Origin: Chloroflexota bacterium | Lineage (GTDB): Bacteria > Chloroflexota > Anaerolineae > Anaerolineales > UBA4823 | Direction of reading: 5' to 3' | Assembly (NCBI GenBank): GCA_029782365.1 | Contig: JAKOUW010000096.1 | Location: 186,001 to 250,000 of the forward strand | DNA: 64,000 bases | Shown: piece by piece, positions 20,136-28,451 of the stretch | Numbering within the stretch: position 1 is the first letter of the stretch | Layout of the letters: each line of letters starts with the position of its first letter | Notes under the pieces: generated by a model | What the model saw: only the letters and a program-made list of their open reading frames with translations | Told to the model about the DNA's origin: nothing | Databases searched by the model: none | Translations under genes and position numbers: made by a program

Positions 20136-20960
20136 ATGGATCATTACCGAGTTAAACCTGGCGATAAAATTGATCTGTCCGAATGGAATCCTGACGATCA
20201 CAGCCATTATTCAGGATCAAAAGAGGATGCTGAATCTGAAATTCAATCTGCCTGCGTCCAATTAGGGTTGCTCCAACAGCTTCTTGCTGCAGAACGAAAA
20301 CACAAAGTATTGGTCATTCTCCAGGCAATGGATACAGGTGGGAAAGATGGCGTTGTCCGCCGAGTATTCAGCGAAACCAACCCACAAGGCGTGCGTGTGG
20401 TCAGTTTTAAAGTGCCAACAGCGCCGGAGGCTGATCATGATTATCTATGGCGCGTCCACCAACAAACACCAGGAAAAGGTGAGCTGATTGTCTTCAACCG
20501 CAGTCATTACGAAGATGTGCTGGTTGTTCGGGTTCATAACCTTGTCCCAAAGAATATCTGGAGCAAGCGCTACGATCATATCAATGCGTTTGAGAAAACC
20601 CTGGCGGATGAAGGCACGCTCATATTGAAATTCTACTTGCACATTAGCAAGGCTGAACAGCGACAGCGCTTGTTGGATCGATTAGAGGATCCGGCAAAGA
20701 ATTGGAAATTTGCTGCTGGAGACTTAAAAGAACGAGAACTATGGAATGATTATATGGCGGCGTATGAGGACCTTCTAAATAAGACAAGTACAACCTATGC
20801 ACCCTGGTACCTCATTCCTGCCAACCATAAATGGTATCGTGATTTTCTGATCAGCAAGATAATTTGCTCAGAGCTGGCGTCTTTAGATATGAAATACCCT
20901 CAAATAGTTGAGGATTTAAGCACTTACCGCGCTCAACTAGAGAAAGAGTCTGGCGCGTAA
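20136..20960 (+). CDS. ppk2: Polyphosphate kinase 2 family phosphotransferase
   Basis: A 274-residue PPK2 that moves phosphate between polyphosphate and nucleotides. P-loop fold motifs are intact: Walker A-like AMDTGGKDGVVRRVF, FKVPTAPEADHDYLWRVH (lid/polyP-binding region), Walker B-like VFNRSHYEDVLVVRVH, and the C-terminal KTSTTYAPWYLIPANHKWYR. The single-domain length with an N-terminal extension (GDKIDLSEWNPDD) fits the group that phosphorylates AMP or ADP from polyP, but the class cannot be fixed by eye. A strong ribosome site (CTGGAGG) precedes the ATG. It is divergently paired with the lipoprotein gene and convergent with the GAF-phosphatase gene. Confidence 0.93.
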   Translation: MDHYRVKPGDKIDLSEWNPDDHSHYSGSKEDAESEIQSACVQLGLLQQLLAAERKHKVLVILQAMDTGGKDGVVRRVFSETNPQGVRVVSFKVPTAPEADHDYLWRVHQQTPGKGELIVFNRSHYEDVLVVRVHNLVPKNIWSKRYDHINAFEKTLADEGTLILKFYLHISKAEQRQRLLDRLEDPAKNWKFAAGDLKERELWNDYMAAYEDLLNKTSTTYAPWYLIPANHKWYRDFLISKIICSELASLDMKYPQIVEDLSTYRAQLEKESGA

Positions 20961-20979
20961 GATTCGCTGCGCAGTTTTT

Positions 20980-23900
20980 TCAATCAGGCTCACGGCGAAT
21001 GGCTACCATCGTGATATCATCAGAATAATTTGTGCCACCGATGAAGTCTGTCACTGTCGATAAAATTAAATCGAGTATTTGAGATGCAGATGATTCGTTC
21101 TGGTGTGTTACTAACTCAATCAAACTAGCCTCTCCGAACATAACCTCCTCAGGAGAAAACGATTCCGTTACCCCATCGGTATATAGCAGCATCAGATCCC
21201 CTGGTTCTATTACGAGAAAATTGTCTTCGATTGGACTGCCTTCAACAATTCCCAGAGCCATGCCAGTTCTTGTTAGTCTCCGGAAGGAACGATCTTCTCC
21301 ACAAACTAGCAAAGGGGGGTTGTGACCGGCGTTTGCATAATGGACTGTTCCGTTATGGGTGTCAAGAACCAGGTAGGCAACTGTAACAAACATTCCGTTT
21401 TTCGTGTCTGGTATCAGCAGATCGTTCACGCGACTTAAGACTTGGGCAGGTGAGTCGAATTCCCGGGCAGCCGCCCTGGCCAATGTGCGAATTAAGGTCA
21501 TGAACAAAGCAGCGGGCATGCCTTTGTCCGCCACATCTGCAATGATGATCCCTAAACGCCCATCCGAAAGCTCGATTATGTCATAGAAATCACCGCTGAC
21601 TTCTCTGGCTGGCCGCCAAAGTGCATTCAGTTCCCATCCTTTCATCGTTGGCAATTGACCAGGTAAGAACGTTTTTTGTATATCCAATGCGAGTTGGAAT
21701 TCACGTTCTAATCTCTCACGGACGAGTACTTCGCGTTGCAATTGATCATTCTGAACTGCCATTGCCACTTGTTGAGTGATTCCGATCGAGATTTCATGAC
21801 GTTTCGAACGGCCTTGTAAATTCGAAACAGAAGGGTCAGTTTCTTGTGTTAGCATCACCCCGATAAACTTTCCTTTGACAGAAAGGGGATAGCCAAACAT
21901 AAGGCTTTTGGAGCTGTGTAAAAAGGAATGTTCAAGTTCGGGAACCAGTGATATTGGTTTATCTTGCTCCTCAGCATTTGTCTCTACTTCAGGTCCAAAC
22001 AAATTGAAGTCTTTTGATTGAATAAACTGCCATGCTAGTGGCCCTTCTGTTTCATATTGGATCAGATGGATAGCCAGTTTATTCGATTGGCGGATTTCAT
22101 CGAGCAGAGGAAATTCGCATTCGAGAAATTCATCTCCCATTTCTTCGATATCCCCGCGGGATAAGCCAAAAGAATCTGCCAGGCGGTAGCAGTGATCCTC
22201 TTCGTACCAGAGAAAAATTGCGCACCGTTTGACGCCAATCAAAATTGGTGTCAAACGTACAATCGTTTCAATAATTTGATCCAGGGCAGTCAGGCTGACA
22301 ACCGCCTGTGCTACCTGCAGCAAAGCGACAGAGACATAGGCTTCCTCCTGTTGCGCTCGAAGGAGCTGCATGTTTTCCACGGCAACAGCTGTTTGTTGGG
22401 TTATACCTTGTATGATGGCATATTTTTCTTCCCAATCGATTTCTCTGGATAGCCGGCCTGGATTGGTCTGGCCCGGATCTACGCCGGGCCTGTAGGTGAT
22501 CATAAATGCTCCGACAAGATCACCGCGAGTGACCATCGGAAATAAGACAATTAACTGGTCAGGGTAATAGGCCACAGAAGAAACAGCTTCTGCCAAAGGA
22601 TGATCTGTATCTTTAGTGGTTGTAAAATAAACTGGCATTTTTGAAAAATACATCTGATCAAATACTGGAATGTCTCCCAAAGAAATCAACCAGGTCATAA
22701 ATTGGTTTTCTTGTTCAGATTCCAGGCCAAAACTCTTGGAAGGGATAAATACCTCCCGGAAATTGTCCCATAAGAATATACTGCATGAATTCATTCCCAA
22801 CAAAGTCGGCGTTAATTGGGCCATTGTGGTTAATAGCTCGTCAAGCGAATTTAGCGCCTGAGTAGCCTCAGCTACCTGGAGCAATATGGTGGATATCCAG
22901 GCTTGATCATGAGCGGCTTCATACAACCGGGTATTTTCAATTGCTACCGCTGCATAGCTCGCGAAGGTAGCAGTCATATTTTGAGATTCATGACCATACC
23001 GGCCGTTTGTGTGATGGGCAAGGGACAGCAGACCAATCACCTCGTTGCCTAGCCTCAAAGGAGCGGCGATAGCAGAATAGCCTGGATTGAAATCGAGTAT
23101 GGCTCCAAGAGGATCGTATGGATCTTTACTCTTACGGATCAATGGCTCGGGTTGATCGAGGGCTTCCATCAACCACAGACTGGGCAACTGTGATTCCTGG
23201 CAATATTGTAGAATTTCATCCGAATTGAAGCGATTTTCATTGTTCGCGTTTTCTTCTGCGAATGCTTCCGAAAGGTGAACAGCTGCCAGTCGCAAGCTGT
23301 TATTGGCCGAATTATCTCGATTGTTGCGTTGTTCCAAGAACCAGATAGCGGCGATATCAATAGGTAGAGATTGTTCAAGTTCGTGCAAGATATGCTGAAG
23401 TACCTGGTTTAAATCAGCATTTGCTGTCAATAACCCCGCCACTTCTCGCATGCTTTCGGCAACCTGCCTGCGCCATTGTTCTGAGCGGTACAGACTGGCG
23501 TTATGCATAGAGATTGCAATATAATCGCCGATGGCCTCCAATAATCGTTGGTCCCGCTCGCCAAATGCGCCTGTTTCACTGCTTTGAATATCCAGGATAC
23601 CTAAAACTTGACCTCCAAACTTGAGAGGCACGGCAATCTCGGATTTTGAAACTATGATAGTGGGGTCTGGATGACGGAACAATTTATCGGTGGATAAATC
23701 GTTTGCCAGGTATGTTTTGCCGTTCCGTGCAACCCAAGGAATGATCCCATGTTTATCCGCTAATTCATAAGAAAAATCTGCATCATGGATCATAGAATCG
23801 TTAGCAGATTTTCCTGCCCGAAAGAATATTTTTCCCCTTCCTGAATGCACAGAGTAAAGCTGTACCAGTTCATCGTTGTATCGATCGTAGATAAGATTCG

Positions 23901-24504
23901 CAACCTGGTTGAGAAGATCGTCCTCGTCAAGAATTGAAGTGATAGCATTGCTCACTTCACTGACCGAAGCGAATAAATCCAATTGTCTTCTGTCAATTTG
24001 TATTTGACGGCTGGATTGGATTGATAAAGCCGCCTGCCTGCCCAGGCTCTCCATAAATTCGATTTCTTCTAAAGTAAATGTCTTACCATCAGTTTGATTG
24101 AATTGAATTGCTCCCAGCAGAGTTGTTTGAAATTGAAGAGGAACTGCTACTTTGGAGAAATTGATTTTACCCCCACCTTTTTTGTTCTTATTTCGTATCA
24201 CTATTGGTATTGATGGTGAATCGGCTAAATTCTCTCCGACCACAGCCTGCTTTTCGATTGATAGAAGAAGCAAGGAAGGGATTTCTTCCTTGCCTTTCAT
24301 ACTAGAGGCTGCTTTTTTGCTCCTTGTTTTGTGAATTGGCTTCTCACTTAAGTAAAGTTCCACCTTGCAGTCCAGAATGATTTCAGCGGTTTGCTGTAAG
24401 ATGGCTTTCTGGTCGGATTGCGCAGCAGCCAGTAGATTCTCTCCTAGTAAGACGAGTTCCTTCCAATCCAGGGAAGCTTTTGAGTTTCCAAGACGGCTGC
24501 TCAT
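20980..24504 (-). CDS. Multi-GAF PP2C-type serine phosphatase (SpoIIE/RsbU-like)
   Basis: A 1174-residue cytoplasmic signalling protein. About five GAF-like sensor modules can be traced (roughly residues 15-160, 180-340, 355-530, 545-725, 735-930), each ending in a helix such as AVAIENTRLYEAA or AVAVENMQLLRAQ. A coiled linker (RLEREFQLALDIQKTFLP) and a SpoIIE phosphatase domain (about 950-1170) follow. Metal-binding motifs are intact: SGDFYD, IIADVADKGMPAAL, YANAGHNPPL, LLYTDGVTE and YSDDITMVAI. Such enzymes dephosphorylate a STAS anti-anti-sigma protein. Its start overlaps the kinase stop by 4 bp (ATGA), and the STAS gene is first in the same unit. Five GAF modules is a high number and suggests integration of several ligands or redox signals. 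Confidence 0.93.
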   Translation of the reverse strand: MSSRLGNSKASLDWKELVLLGENLLAAAQSDQKAILQQTAEIILDCKVELYLSEKPIHKTRSKKAASSMKGKEEIPSLLLLSIEKQAVVGENLADSPSIPIVIRNKNKKGGGKINFSKVAVPLQFQTTLLGAIQFNQTDGKTFTLEEIEFMESLGRQAALSIQSSRQIQIDRRQLDLFASVSEVSNAITSILDEDDLLNQVANLIYDRYNDELVQLYSVHSGRGKIFFRAGKSANDSMIHDADFSYELADKHGIIPWVARNGKTYLANDLSTDKLFRHPDPTIIVSKSEIAVPLKFGGQVLGILDIQSSETGAFGERDQRLLEAIGDYIAISMHNASLYRSEQWRRQVAESMREVAGLLTANADLNQVLQHILHELEQSLPIDIAAIWFLEQRNNRDNSANNSLRLAAVHLSEAFAEENANNENRFNSDEILQYCQESQLPSLWLMEALDQPEPLIRKSKDPYDPLGAILDFNPGYSAIAAPLRLGNEVIGLLSLAHHTNGRYGHESQNMTATFASYAAVAIENTRLYEAAHDQAWISTILLQVAEATQALNSLDELLTTMAQLTPTLLGMNSCSIFLWDNFREVFIPSKSFGLESEQENQFMTWLISLGDIPVFDQMYFSKMPVYFTTTKDTDHPLAEAVSSVAYYPDQLIVLFPMVTRGDLVGAFMITYRPGVDPGQTNPGRLSREIDWEEKYAIIQGITQQTAVAVENMQLLRAQQEEAYVSVALLQVAQAVVSLTALDQIIETIVRLTPILIGVKRCAIFLWYEEDHCYRLADSFGLSRGDIEEMGDEFLECEFPLLDEIRQSNKLAIHLIQYETEGPLAWQFIQSKDFNLFGPEVETNAEEQDKPISLVPELEHSFLHSSKSLMFGYPLSVKGKFIGVMLTQETDPSVSNLQGRSKRHEISIGITQQVAMAVQNDQLQREVLVRERLEREFQLALDIQKTFLPGQLPTMKGWELNALWRPAREVSGDFYDIIELSDGRLGIIIADVADKGMPAALFMTLIRTLARAAAREFDSPAQVLSRVNDLLIPDTKNGMFVTVAYLVLDTHNGTVHYANAGHNPPLLVCGEDRSFRRLTRTGMALGIVEGSPIEDNFLVIEPGDLMLLYTDGVTESFSPEEVMFGEASLIELVTHQNESSASQILDLILSTVTDFIGGTNYSDDITMVAIRREPD

Positions 24505-24938
24505 CTGTTGTCGTCCTTATGTTTTACTAATAATAAATAATTTCCTTCATTCGGTGTCGATTTAAACCTCACTTCATCCATGAGCTCATTGATAAAATAT
24601 AAGCCTAACCCGCCTTTGGACCGTTCTTCCAATTCTGCATGAATGTCTGGTTTGGGGACAGTTAATGGGTCGAATGGCTTACCATGATCGTGCAGAAGGA
24701 TATTTATTTCATCAGCAGATACCCAGCAGGTGCAATCGATAGTTTCTTCGGATGATTCTCCGTAGGCGTGTTCGATAATATTTGTACAGGCTTCGCTGAC
24801 GGAAAGAGTCACTTTGTAAATTGTATTGTTATCCAGGTCAGCCGCCTGGCAGGCTTCGTAAACCAGCTTATTGATCGCATCCAGGCTATTCAGAGCCGCC
24901 GGAAAGGATTGAGATTTGATGAATGAAGCTGAATCCAT
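24501..24938 (-). CDS. Anti-sigma-factor-type serine kinase (RsbW/SpoIIAB-like)
   Basis: A 145-residue GHKL ATPase. The N-box is EACTNIIEHAYGES, the G1 box is LLHDHGKPFDP and the G2 box is GGLGLYFINELMDEV. These kinases phosphorylate a STAS antagonist and bind a sigma factor or another target. It lies between the STAS gene (92 bp upstream) and the phosphatase (4-bp overlap), so the three make a complete partner-switching set. No sigma factor gene is adjacent, so the controlled output is unknown. Confidence 0.92.
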   Translation of the reverse strand: MDSASFIKSQSFPAALNSLDAINKLVYEACQAADLDNNTIYKVTLSVSEACTNIIEHAYGESSEETIDCTCWVSADEINILLHDHGKPFDPLTVPKPDIHAELEERSKGGLGLYFINELMDEVRFKSTPNEGNYLLLVKHKDDNR

Positions 24939-25030
24939 ATCTTTTGCTGTTTCCGTATCCAGAGTACAACAACGGTCAGCTTAGTTATCGCTTTTGTTGT
25001 ATCGAATCAGGATGTCTTATTAGCCGAAGA

Positions 25031-25366
25031 TCAAAAATTCGCCACGGCTGAGGTGATGCTATCAAAAAATTTAAAAAGGGGAATGAATCCAGCCAATTCG
25101 AGAGTCTCATAAATTCGTTTTGGCACACCGACGAGCACTAATTCGCCGCGGTTGTTTTGTTTGCAAGTTTTTTGAACATCGATCATGACTCTTAAGCCAG
25201 CGGATGAAACATATTCAACTTTGGAGAGATCCAATACTAAGTTAAATCGTCCATTTTTCACACTTGTGTCGATCGATTCCGCCAATTTGGGCGCAGTAAA
25301 ACTATCGATGCGCCCTTCTGCTGTAAACAAATCGCACCGTTTATATTCAGTTTTATTGACTTCCAT
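25031..25366 (-). CDS. STAS-domain anti-anti-sigma factor (RsbV/SpoIIAA-like)
   Basis: 111 residues, a single STAS domain. LVLDLSKVEYVSSAGLRVMID is the conserved phosphorylation loop; by alignment with RsbV the acceptor is most likely Ser55. AGAGGAG precedes the ATG by 6 nt, and an extended -10 promoter lies upstream. It heads the STAS-kinase-phosphatase unit. When unphosphorylated it should sequester the kinase. A weak 8-bp inverted repeat (TACAACAA/TTGTTGTA, 24965-25001) occupies the gap to the kinase gene. Confidence 0.93.
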   Translation of the reverse strand: MEVNKTEYKRCDLFTAEGRIDSFTAPKLAESIDTSVKNGRFNLVLDLSKVEYVSSAGLRVMIDVQKTCKQNNRGELVLVGVPKRIYETLELAGFIPLFKFFDSITSAVANF

Positions 25367-25407
25367 GCAGAACTCCTCTGGTGTGCCATGCTTCAGGCGC
25401 TTGCGCC

Positions 25408-25416
25408 ATTATAACA
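25408..25416 (-). promoter_or_regulatory. Extended -10 promoter of the STAS operon
   Basis: TGTTATAAT on the - strand is a full extended -10 (TGnTATAAT). A compact palindrome GGCGC-TT-GCGCC (25396-25407) lies right at the predicted transcription start and could serve as an operator or a 5' hairpin. Confidence 0.6.
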
Positions 25417-25439
25417 TAACCAATTTTGGCCATTTTAGA

Positions 25440-26414
25440 TCATGCAGGCTTCTCGAAAATATCATGGTAACCTTTATCCAATTCATCGTTGCTCAAGTGA
25501 GCATAGCGTTGAGTGACAGCAATATTGGTGTGGCGAGCAAGTTCTTGAGCAAGCTTTAAATTCCCACTGGCTCTTAAGACTGTAGTTACAAAATAGTGAC
25601 GGAAAGAGTGGGGAGTAATTAAGCCAACTTTACTTGAGCCTATTGCTTCAGCCACGCGTTGGTTAACTATATTTCTACCGGTTGTGGTTGTGATTGGTTT
25701 GATTTTTTTCCCCGCCCCTTTGTCATGGCGGGCAAAGAGGGGGAGGGAACCCAGGGCCTTGCCGCTTTTACCGTCAAGCGTTCCACGGGCTGCAATATAG
25801 GCTTTTAATGCTTCCAAAGAGCGGGTTGAAAACCGAACAACAGCTTGTTTGTCGCCTTTCCCGGTCACCAGGGCGCGGCTTTCTGACCAATCAATTTGAT
25901 TTCTCCGCAGCCCACAGGCTTCATGGACACGCAAGCCTGTATCTGCCAAAATAATGAGGAATGCCCGGTCTCTCAAATTGCGCAAATATTCCTCATCGGT
26001 TGCGTAACCGACTGTGTGTAAACGATTGGCATAATCTAAAACACTTTCGATTGCTTCACGCTCAAATTGCGGTAGCCGTTGGCCTACTTTACGGGCATTC
26101 ATTTTGACAAGTTTTTCGATCCTCAACATGTTCGGGGAGGCAATATTTTCTGCCAACAAATGCTCGAAGAAGCCAATTGCTGAAGTAATATATAATCTTT
26201 CTGTAGTAGGGGCGTGATCTTTCAAGGCATCCGCCAACCACAAGATGGATGCTTCATCAATATTTTCTATTTGAGTGCTTTCAGGGGAAAATTGATGATC
26301 TCTCAACACATCCATAAAAAATGAAATCCCATTCTTATAGGTTCGCGCGGTATTCTTACTGCGAGAAAGTTTCACGCTTTCAAGGTAATGGTTAGCCGCA
26401 TCTATAATTAACAT
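25440..26414 (-). CDS. Tyrosine recombinase (XerC/D-like integrase)
   Basis: 324 residues. It has an N-terminal SAM-like core-binding domain (about residues 1-100, with SRSKNTARTYKNGISFF) and a catalytic domain with the full set: Arg162 (TGLRVHEACGL), a Lys in GKGDKQ (187 or 189), His269 and Arg272 (HSFRHYFVTT), His295 (ELARHTNIAV), and nucleophile Tyr304 (TQRYAHLS). It is therefore apparently active. It could be a chromosome dimer-resolution Xer protein or the integrase of a former element. No phage or transposon cargo genes flank it. A TATAAT box lies 6 nt before its ATG (leaderless) and a 40-bp palindrome lies 41 bp upstream of the start codon. Confidence 0.9.
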   Translation of the reverse strand: MLIIDAANHYLESVKLSRSKNTARTYKNGISFFMDVLRDHQFSPESTQIENIDEASILWLADALKDHAPTTERLYITSAIGFFEHLLAENIASPNMLRIEKLVKMNARKVGQRLPQFEREAIESVLDYANRLHTVGYATDEEYLRNLRDRAFLIILADTGLRVHEACGLRRNQIDWSESRALVTGKGDKQAVVRFSTRSLEALKAYIAARGTLDGKSGKALGSLPLFARHDKGAGKKIKPITTTTGRNIVNQRVAEAIGSSKVGLITPHSFRHYFVTTVLRASGNLKLAQELARHTNIAVTQRYAHLSNDELDKGYHDIFEKPA

Positions 26415-26420
26415 AAATTG

Positions 26421-26426
26421 ATTATA
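26421..26426 (-). promoter_or_regulatory. -10 box of the recombinase, leaderless
   Basis: TATAAT on the - strand followed by six bases (CAATTT) and the recombinase ATG. No ribosome binding site is present. Confidence 0.6.
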
Positions 26427-26454
26427 CTATGCTCAAATTTCCAAACTGCGAATA

Positions 26455-26494
26455 ATATAACAATATATTATATTTATATAATATATTGTTATAT
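26455..26494. repeat. 40-bp perfect AT-rich palindrome upstream of recombinase
   Basis: Two 19-bp arms in perfect inverted orientation flank a TT centre. The half-site reads ATAACAATATATTATAT-like and contains a single C/G pair per arm. It lies 41 bp upstream of the recombinase start. A recombination core site, an autoregulatory operator or a cruciform are the options; nothing decides between them here. Confidence 0.8.
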
Positions 26495-27009
26495 ATTTCA
26501 CATATAAAATTGAGACCATGCAACATTTTCATGATGAAAACGATAAAACCGAAAATCTATTTTGGATAGGTTGCTGGTAGAGGTAGACAGAAAAGCTGAA
26601 TGAAATTGATTTGTTGGATGATCCACGAAAGAATTAGTTACAGAGAAGATTATAGAAGCAGATTAACAAAAGAGACAAGTTTCATAAAAGAATTTTAGAA
26701 GATCTTCACAATCCATTTATTCCAGGGTGCTTAAGGCAAGAAATTACCATGTTGGTGTGAAGTTCTACGCCTTTTTATGCTTGTGATAATGATACTTATC
26801 AAAAGCATAAAAAGGCGTCTTCCCCTTCTATTGTTTTTTTTCGAAAATCTAATTTCTATGCTTATATTCGTTATCTACATGTAAAAATAATTGGTCAGAT
26901 CAAATTTAAGAAAAAGACTCATTTCATTGTTTGAAGGCTCCCCCACCCCACCTACTCTATTCATCAATCAGTGTATACTATTATTAACCCTTTTTCAGAG
27001 TAGAAACAA
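26495..27009. other. Gene-free spacer between recombinase and AAA+ ATPase gene
   Basis: This is most of the only gene-free stretch longer than 300 bp in the window (26415-27009). I find no credible gene. The longest local frame seen (ATG at 26600, 32 codons) has no ribosome site and no recognisable motif. The interval is A/T-rich and contains the 52-bp hairpin at 26767-26818 and a probable promoter region before the ATPase gene (TATACT at 26974-26979, weak -35). It looks like an old insertion or excision scar, but this is inference. Confidence 0.5.
26767..26818. repeat. Long imperfect hairpin (16+6 bp stem)
   Basis: ACGCCTTTTTATGCTT and AAGCATAAAAAGGCGT form 16 perfect base pairs. After one mismatch, TGATAA/TTATCA add six more, closing a 6-nt loop. 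No T-run directly follows on either strand, so it is not a classical terminator. Candidates are a relic of a miniature inverted-repeat element, a folded recombination site or a structured RNA. Confidence 0.8.
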
Positions 27010-28311
27010 ATGTCAGTATTTCAATCTGCTTTGGCTTCCATACTTACAGAAGCTCGTTCTTTAGAAGAGCTTCAAATTCCCCAAAATATTGTCATAGATA
27101 TTATCCTGCGCCTGCTTCACAACGAAGGGAACGTTGCCTTCCGAAGAATTTTGCAGGTTGTAAAAATTCCTGGTGCAATCCAGCAAGTCTTGGATTGGCT
27201 CCGTCAGGAGCATTTTGTTGAAGTGACTTCAGCCAGCCAACTTCAAGGCCAATATGCATTTGTTTATAAACTTACAGATGCTGGCAAAGAGCGCGCTCGT
27301 GAAGCTTTGGGGCGCAGTCAATACGTTGGCCCAGTCCCGGTGCCTATTCAACAATATATCAACGCAATCGAAATTCAGACCAACCAGCCTCGGCATATAA
27401 CGCCTTCTGATGTAAAGCGCGCTCTGGAAGATTTGGTTTTACCTGAAGATTTCCACCGGCTGATTGGTCCAGCCATTAATTCCGCAGCCTCGCTCTTTCT
27501 TTACGGTCCTTCTGGCAATGGAAAGACCACAATTGCTCAAAAGATCGCACGTCTAATCGGCGGTACTCAGCCAATTTGGTTGCCTTATGCACTTACGGCT
27601 GGTGGTCAAATTATCCAGATTCATGATCGGTTGGTTCATAATGCCGTCTCCCCTGAATTGAAAGCATCGAGGACAATCCCAAAAGCCGATGGGCGTTGGG
27701 AATTATTCGAGCGCCCATCCATCATGGTTGGCGGAGAACTCAAAATGGAGGCGCTCGATTTGCGCTATGATCCTGTAGCGAAGATCTATGAAGCTCCAAT
27801 GCAGTTAAAAGCAAATGGAGGTATTTTCCTGATCGACGATTTTGGCCGGCAGCAGGTAAGTCCAGTTGAATTATTGAATCGCTGGATAATTCCTCTGGAG
27901 TCTCAAATTGATTACCTTCGTTTACATACCGGTCAAACCGTCGTTGTTCCTTTTCGGGAACTCTTGGTTTTTAGTACCAATTTGAACCCCCACAGCCTTG
28001 CAGATGAGTCATTTTACCGTCGAATTCAAATCAAGGTTGCCGTAAACAGTCCAGACGAATCAGCTTACCGAAAAATATTCATAAATAATTGTTCTCAGGC
28101 CGGCCTCCCTTTCTCCGAGCCTGCATATAAGCATCTTCTTGATCACTGGTATTACAAAGCAAACCGCCCAATGCAAGCGGTCCACCCCCGAGATATTTTG
28201 AAAATTGTCAATGCATTGTGTTTATACGAGGATATTTCACCTCAAATTACCCCCAATTTGATCGATGAAGCCTGCCTGAGTTATTTTGTTGAAGCAAGGC
28301 AGCCTAATTAG
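27010..28311 (+). CDS. AAA+ ATPase with N-terminal winged-helix region
   Basis: 433 residues. Residues about 20-100 look like a winged-helix fold (LLHNEGNVAFRRILQVV, then KLTDAGKERAREAL). The ATPase core follows: Walker A GPSGNGKTT at 166-174, Walker B GGIFLIDDFGRQQ, sensor-1 Asn in LLVFSTNLNP, and an Arg-finger candidate in DESFYRRIQIKV. The sequence LMEALDLRYDP-like (KMEALDLRYDP) is part of a conserved middle segment. It resembles a family of uncharacterised bacterial ATPases, and I cannot name a partner. It stands alone, with its own promoter region and no overlap with neighbours. A regulatory or assembly chaperone role is only a guess. Confidence 0.82.
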   Translation: MSVFQSALASILTEARSLEELQIPQNIVIDIILRLLHNEGNVAFRRILQVVKIPGAIQQVLDWLRQEHFVEVTSASQLQGQYAFVYKLTDAGKERAREALGRSQYVGPVPVPIQQYINAIEIQTNQPRHITPSDVKRALEDLVLPEDFHRLIGPAINSAASLFLYGPSGNGKTTIAQKIARLIGGTQPIWLPYALTAGGQIIQIHDRLVHNAVSPELKASRTIPKADGRWELFERPSIMVGGELKMEALDLRYDPVAKIYEAPMQLKANGGIFLIDDFGRQQVSPVELLNRWIIPLESQIDYLRLHTGQTVVVPFRELLVFSTNLNPHSLADESFYRRIQIKVAVNSPDESAYRKIFINNCSQAGLPFSEPAYKHLLDHWYYKANRPMQAVHPRDILKIVNALCLYEDISPQITPNLIDEACLSYFVEARQPN

Positions 28312-28322
28312 TGATGTTTTAC

Positions 28323-28352
28323 TTGTGATTATTTTTACAATGTGGGTAGAAT
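28323..28352 (+). promoter_or_regulatory. Possible promoter of the decarboxylase operon
   Basis: TTGTGA and TAGAAT with an 18-nt spacer, about 100 bp upstream of the carboxyltransferase gene. The hexamers are imperfect; location in the gap after the ATPase gene supports it. Confidence 0.4.
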
Positions 28353-28451
28353 AGCATCAACTTTCAGGATATATGTCACTATGATGGTCGGAATGTCATG
28401 AGTATGATAATGATATGCTGATCATTATGCTGCTTGCACAAGGATTAATGT

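Noticed and set aside
24965..25001. 8-bp inverted repeat between STAS and kinase genes as a terminator
   Set aside because: Loop of 21 nt, weak A/T arms and no U-run; kept only as a remark in the STAS entry.
26600..26698. 32-codon frame in the gene-free spacer
   Set aside because: No ribosome site, no recognisable motif, high A/T content; most likely chance.
26767..26818. The long hairpin read as a rho-independent terminator
   Set aside because: No T-run directly follows the stem on either strand, and the nearest T-tract is well downstream.
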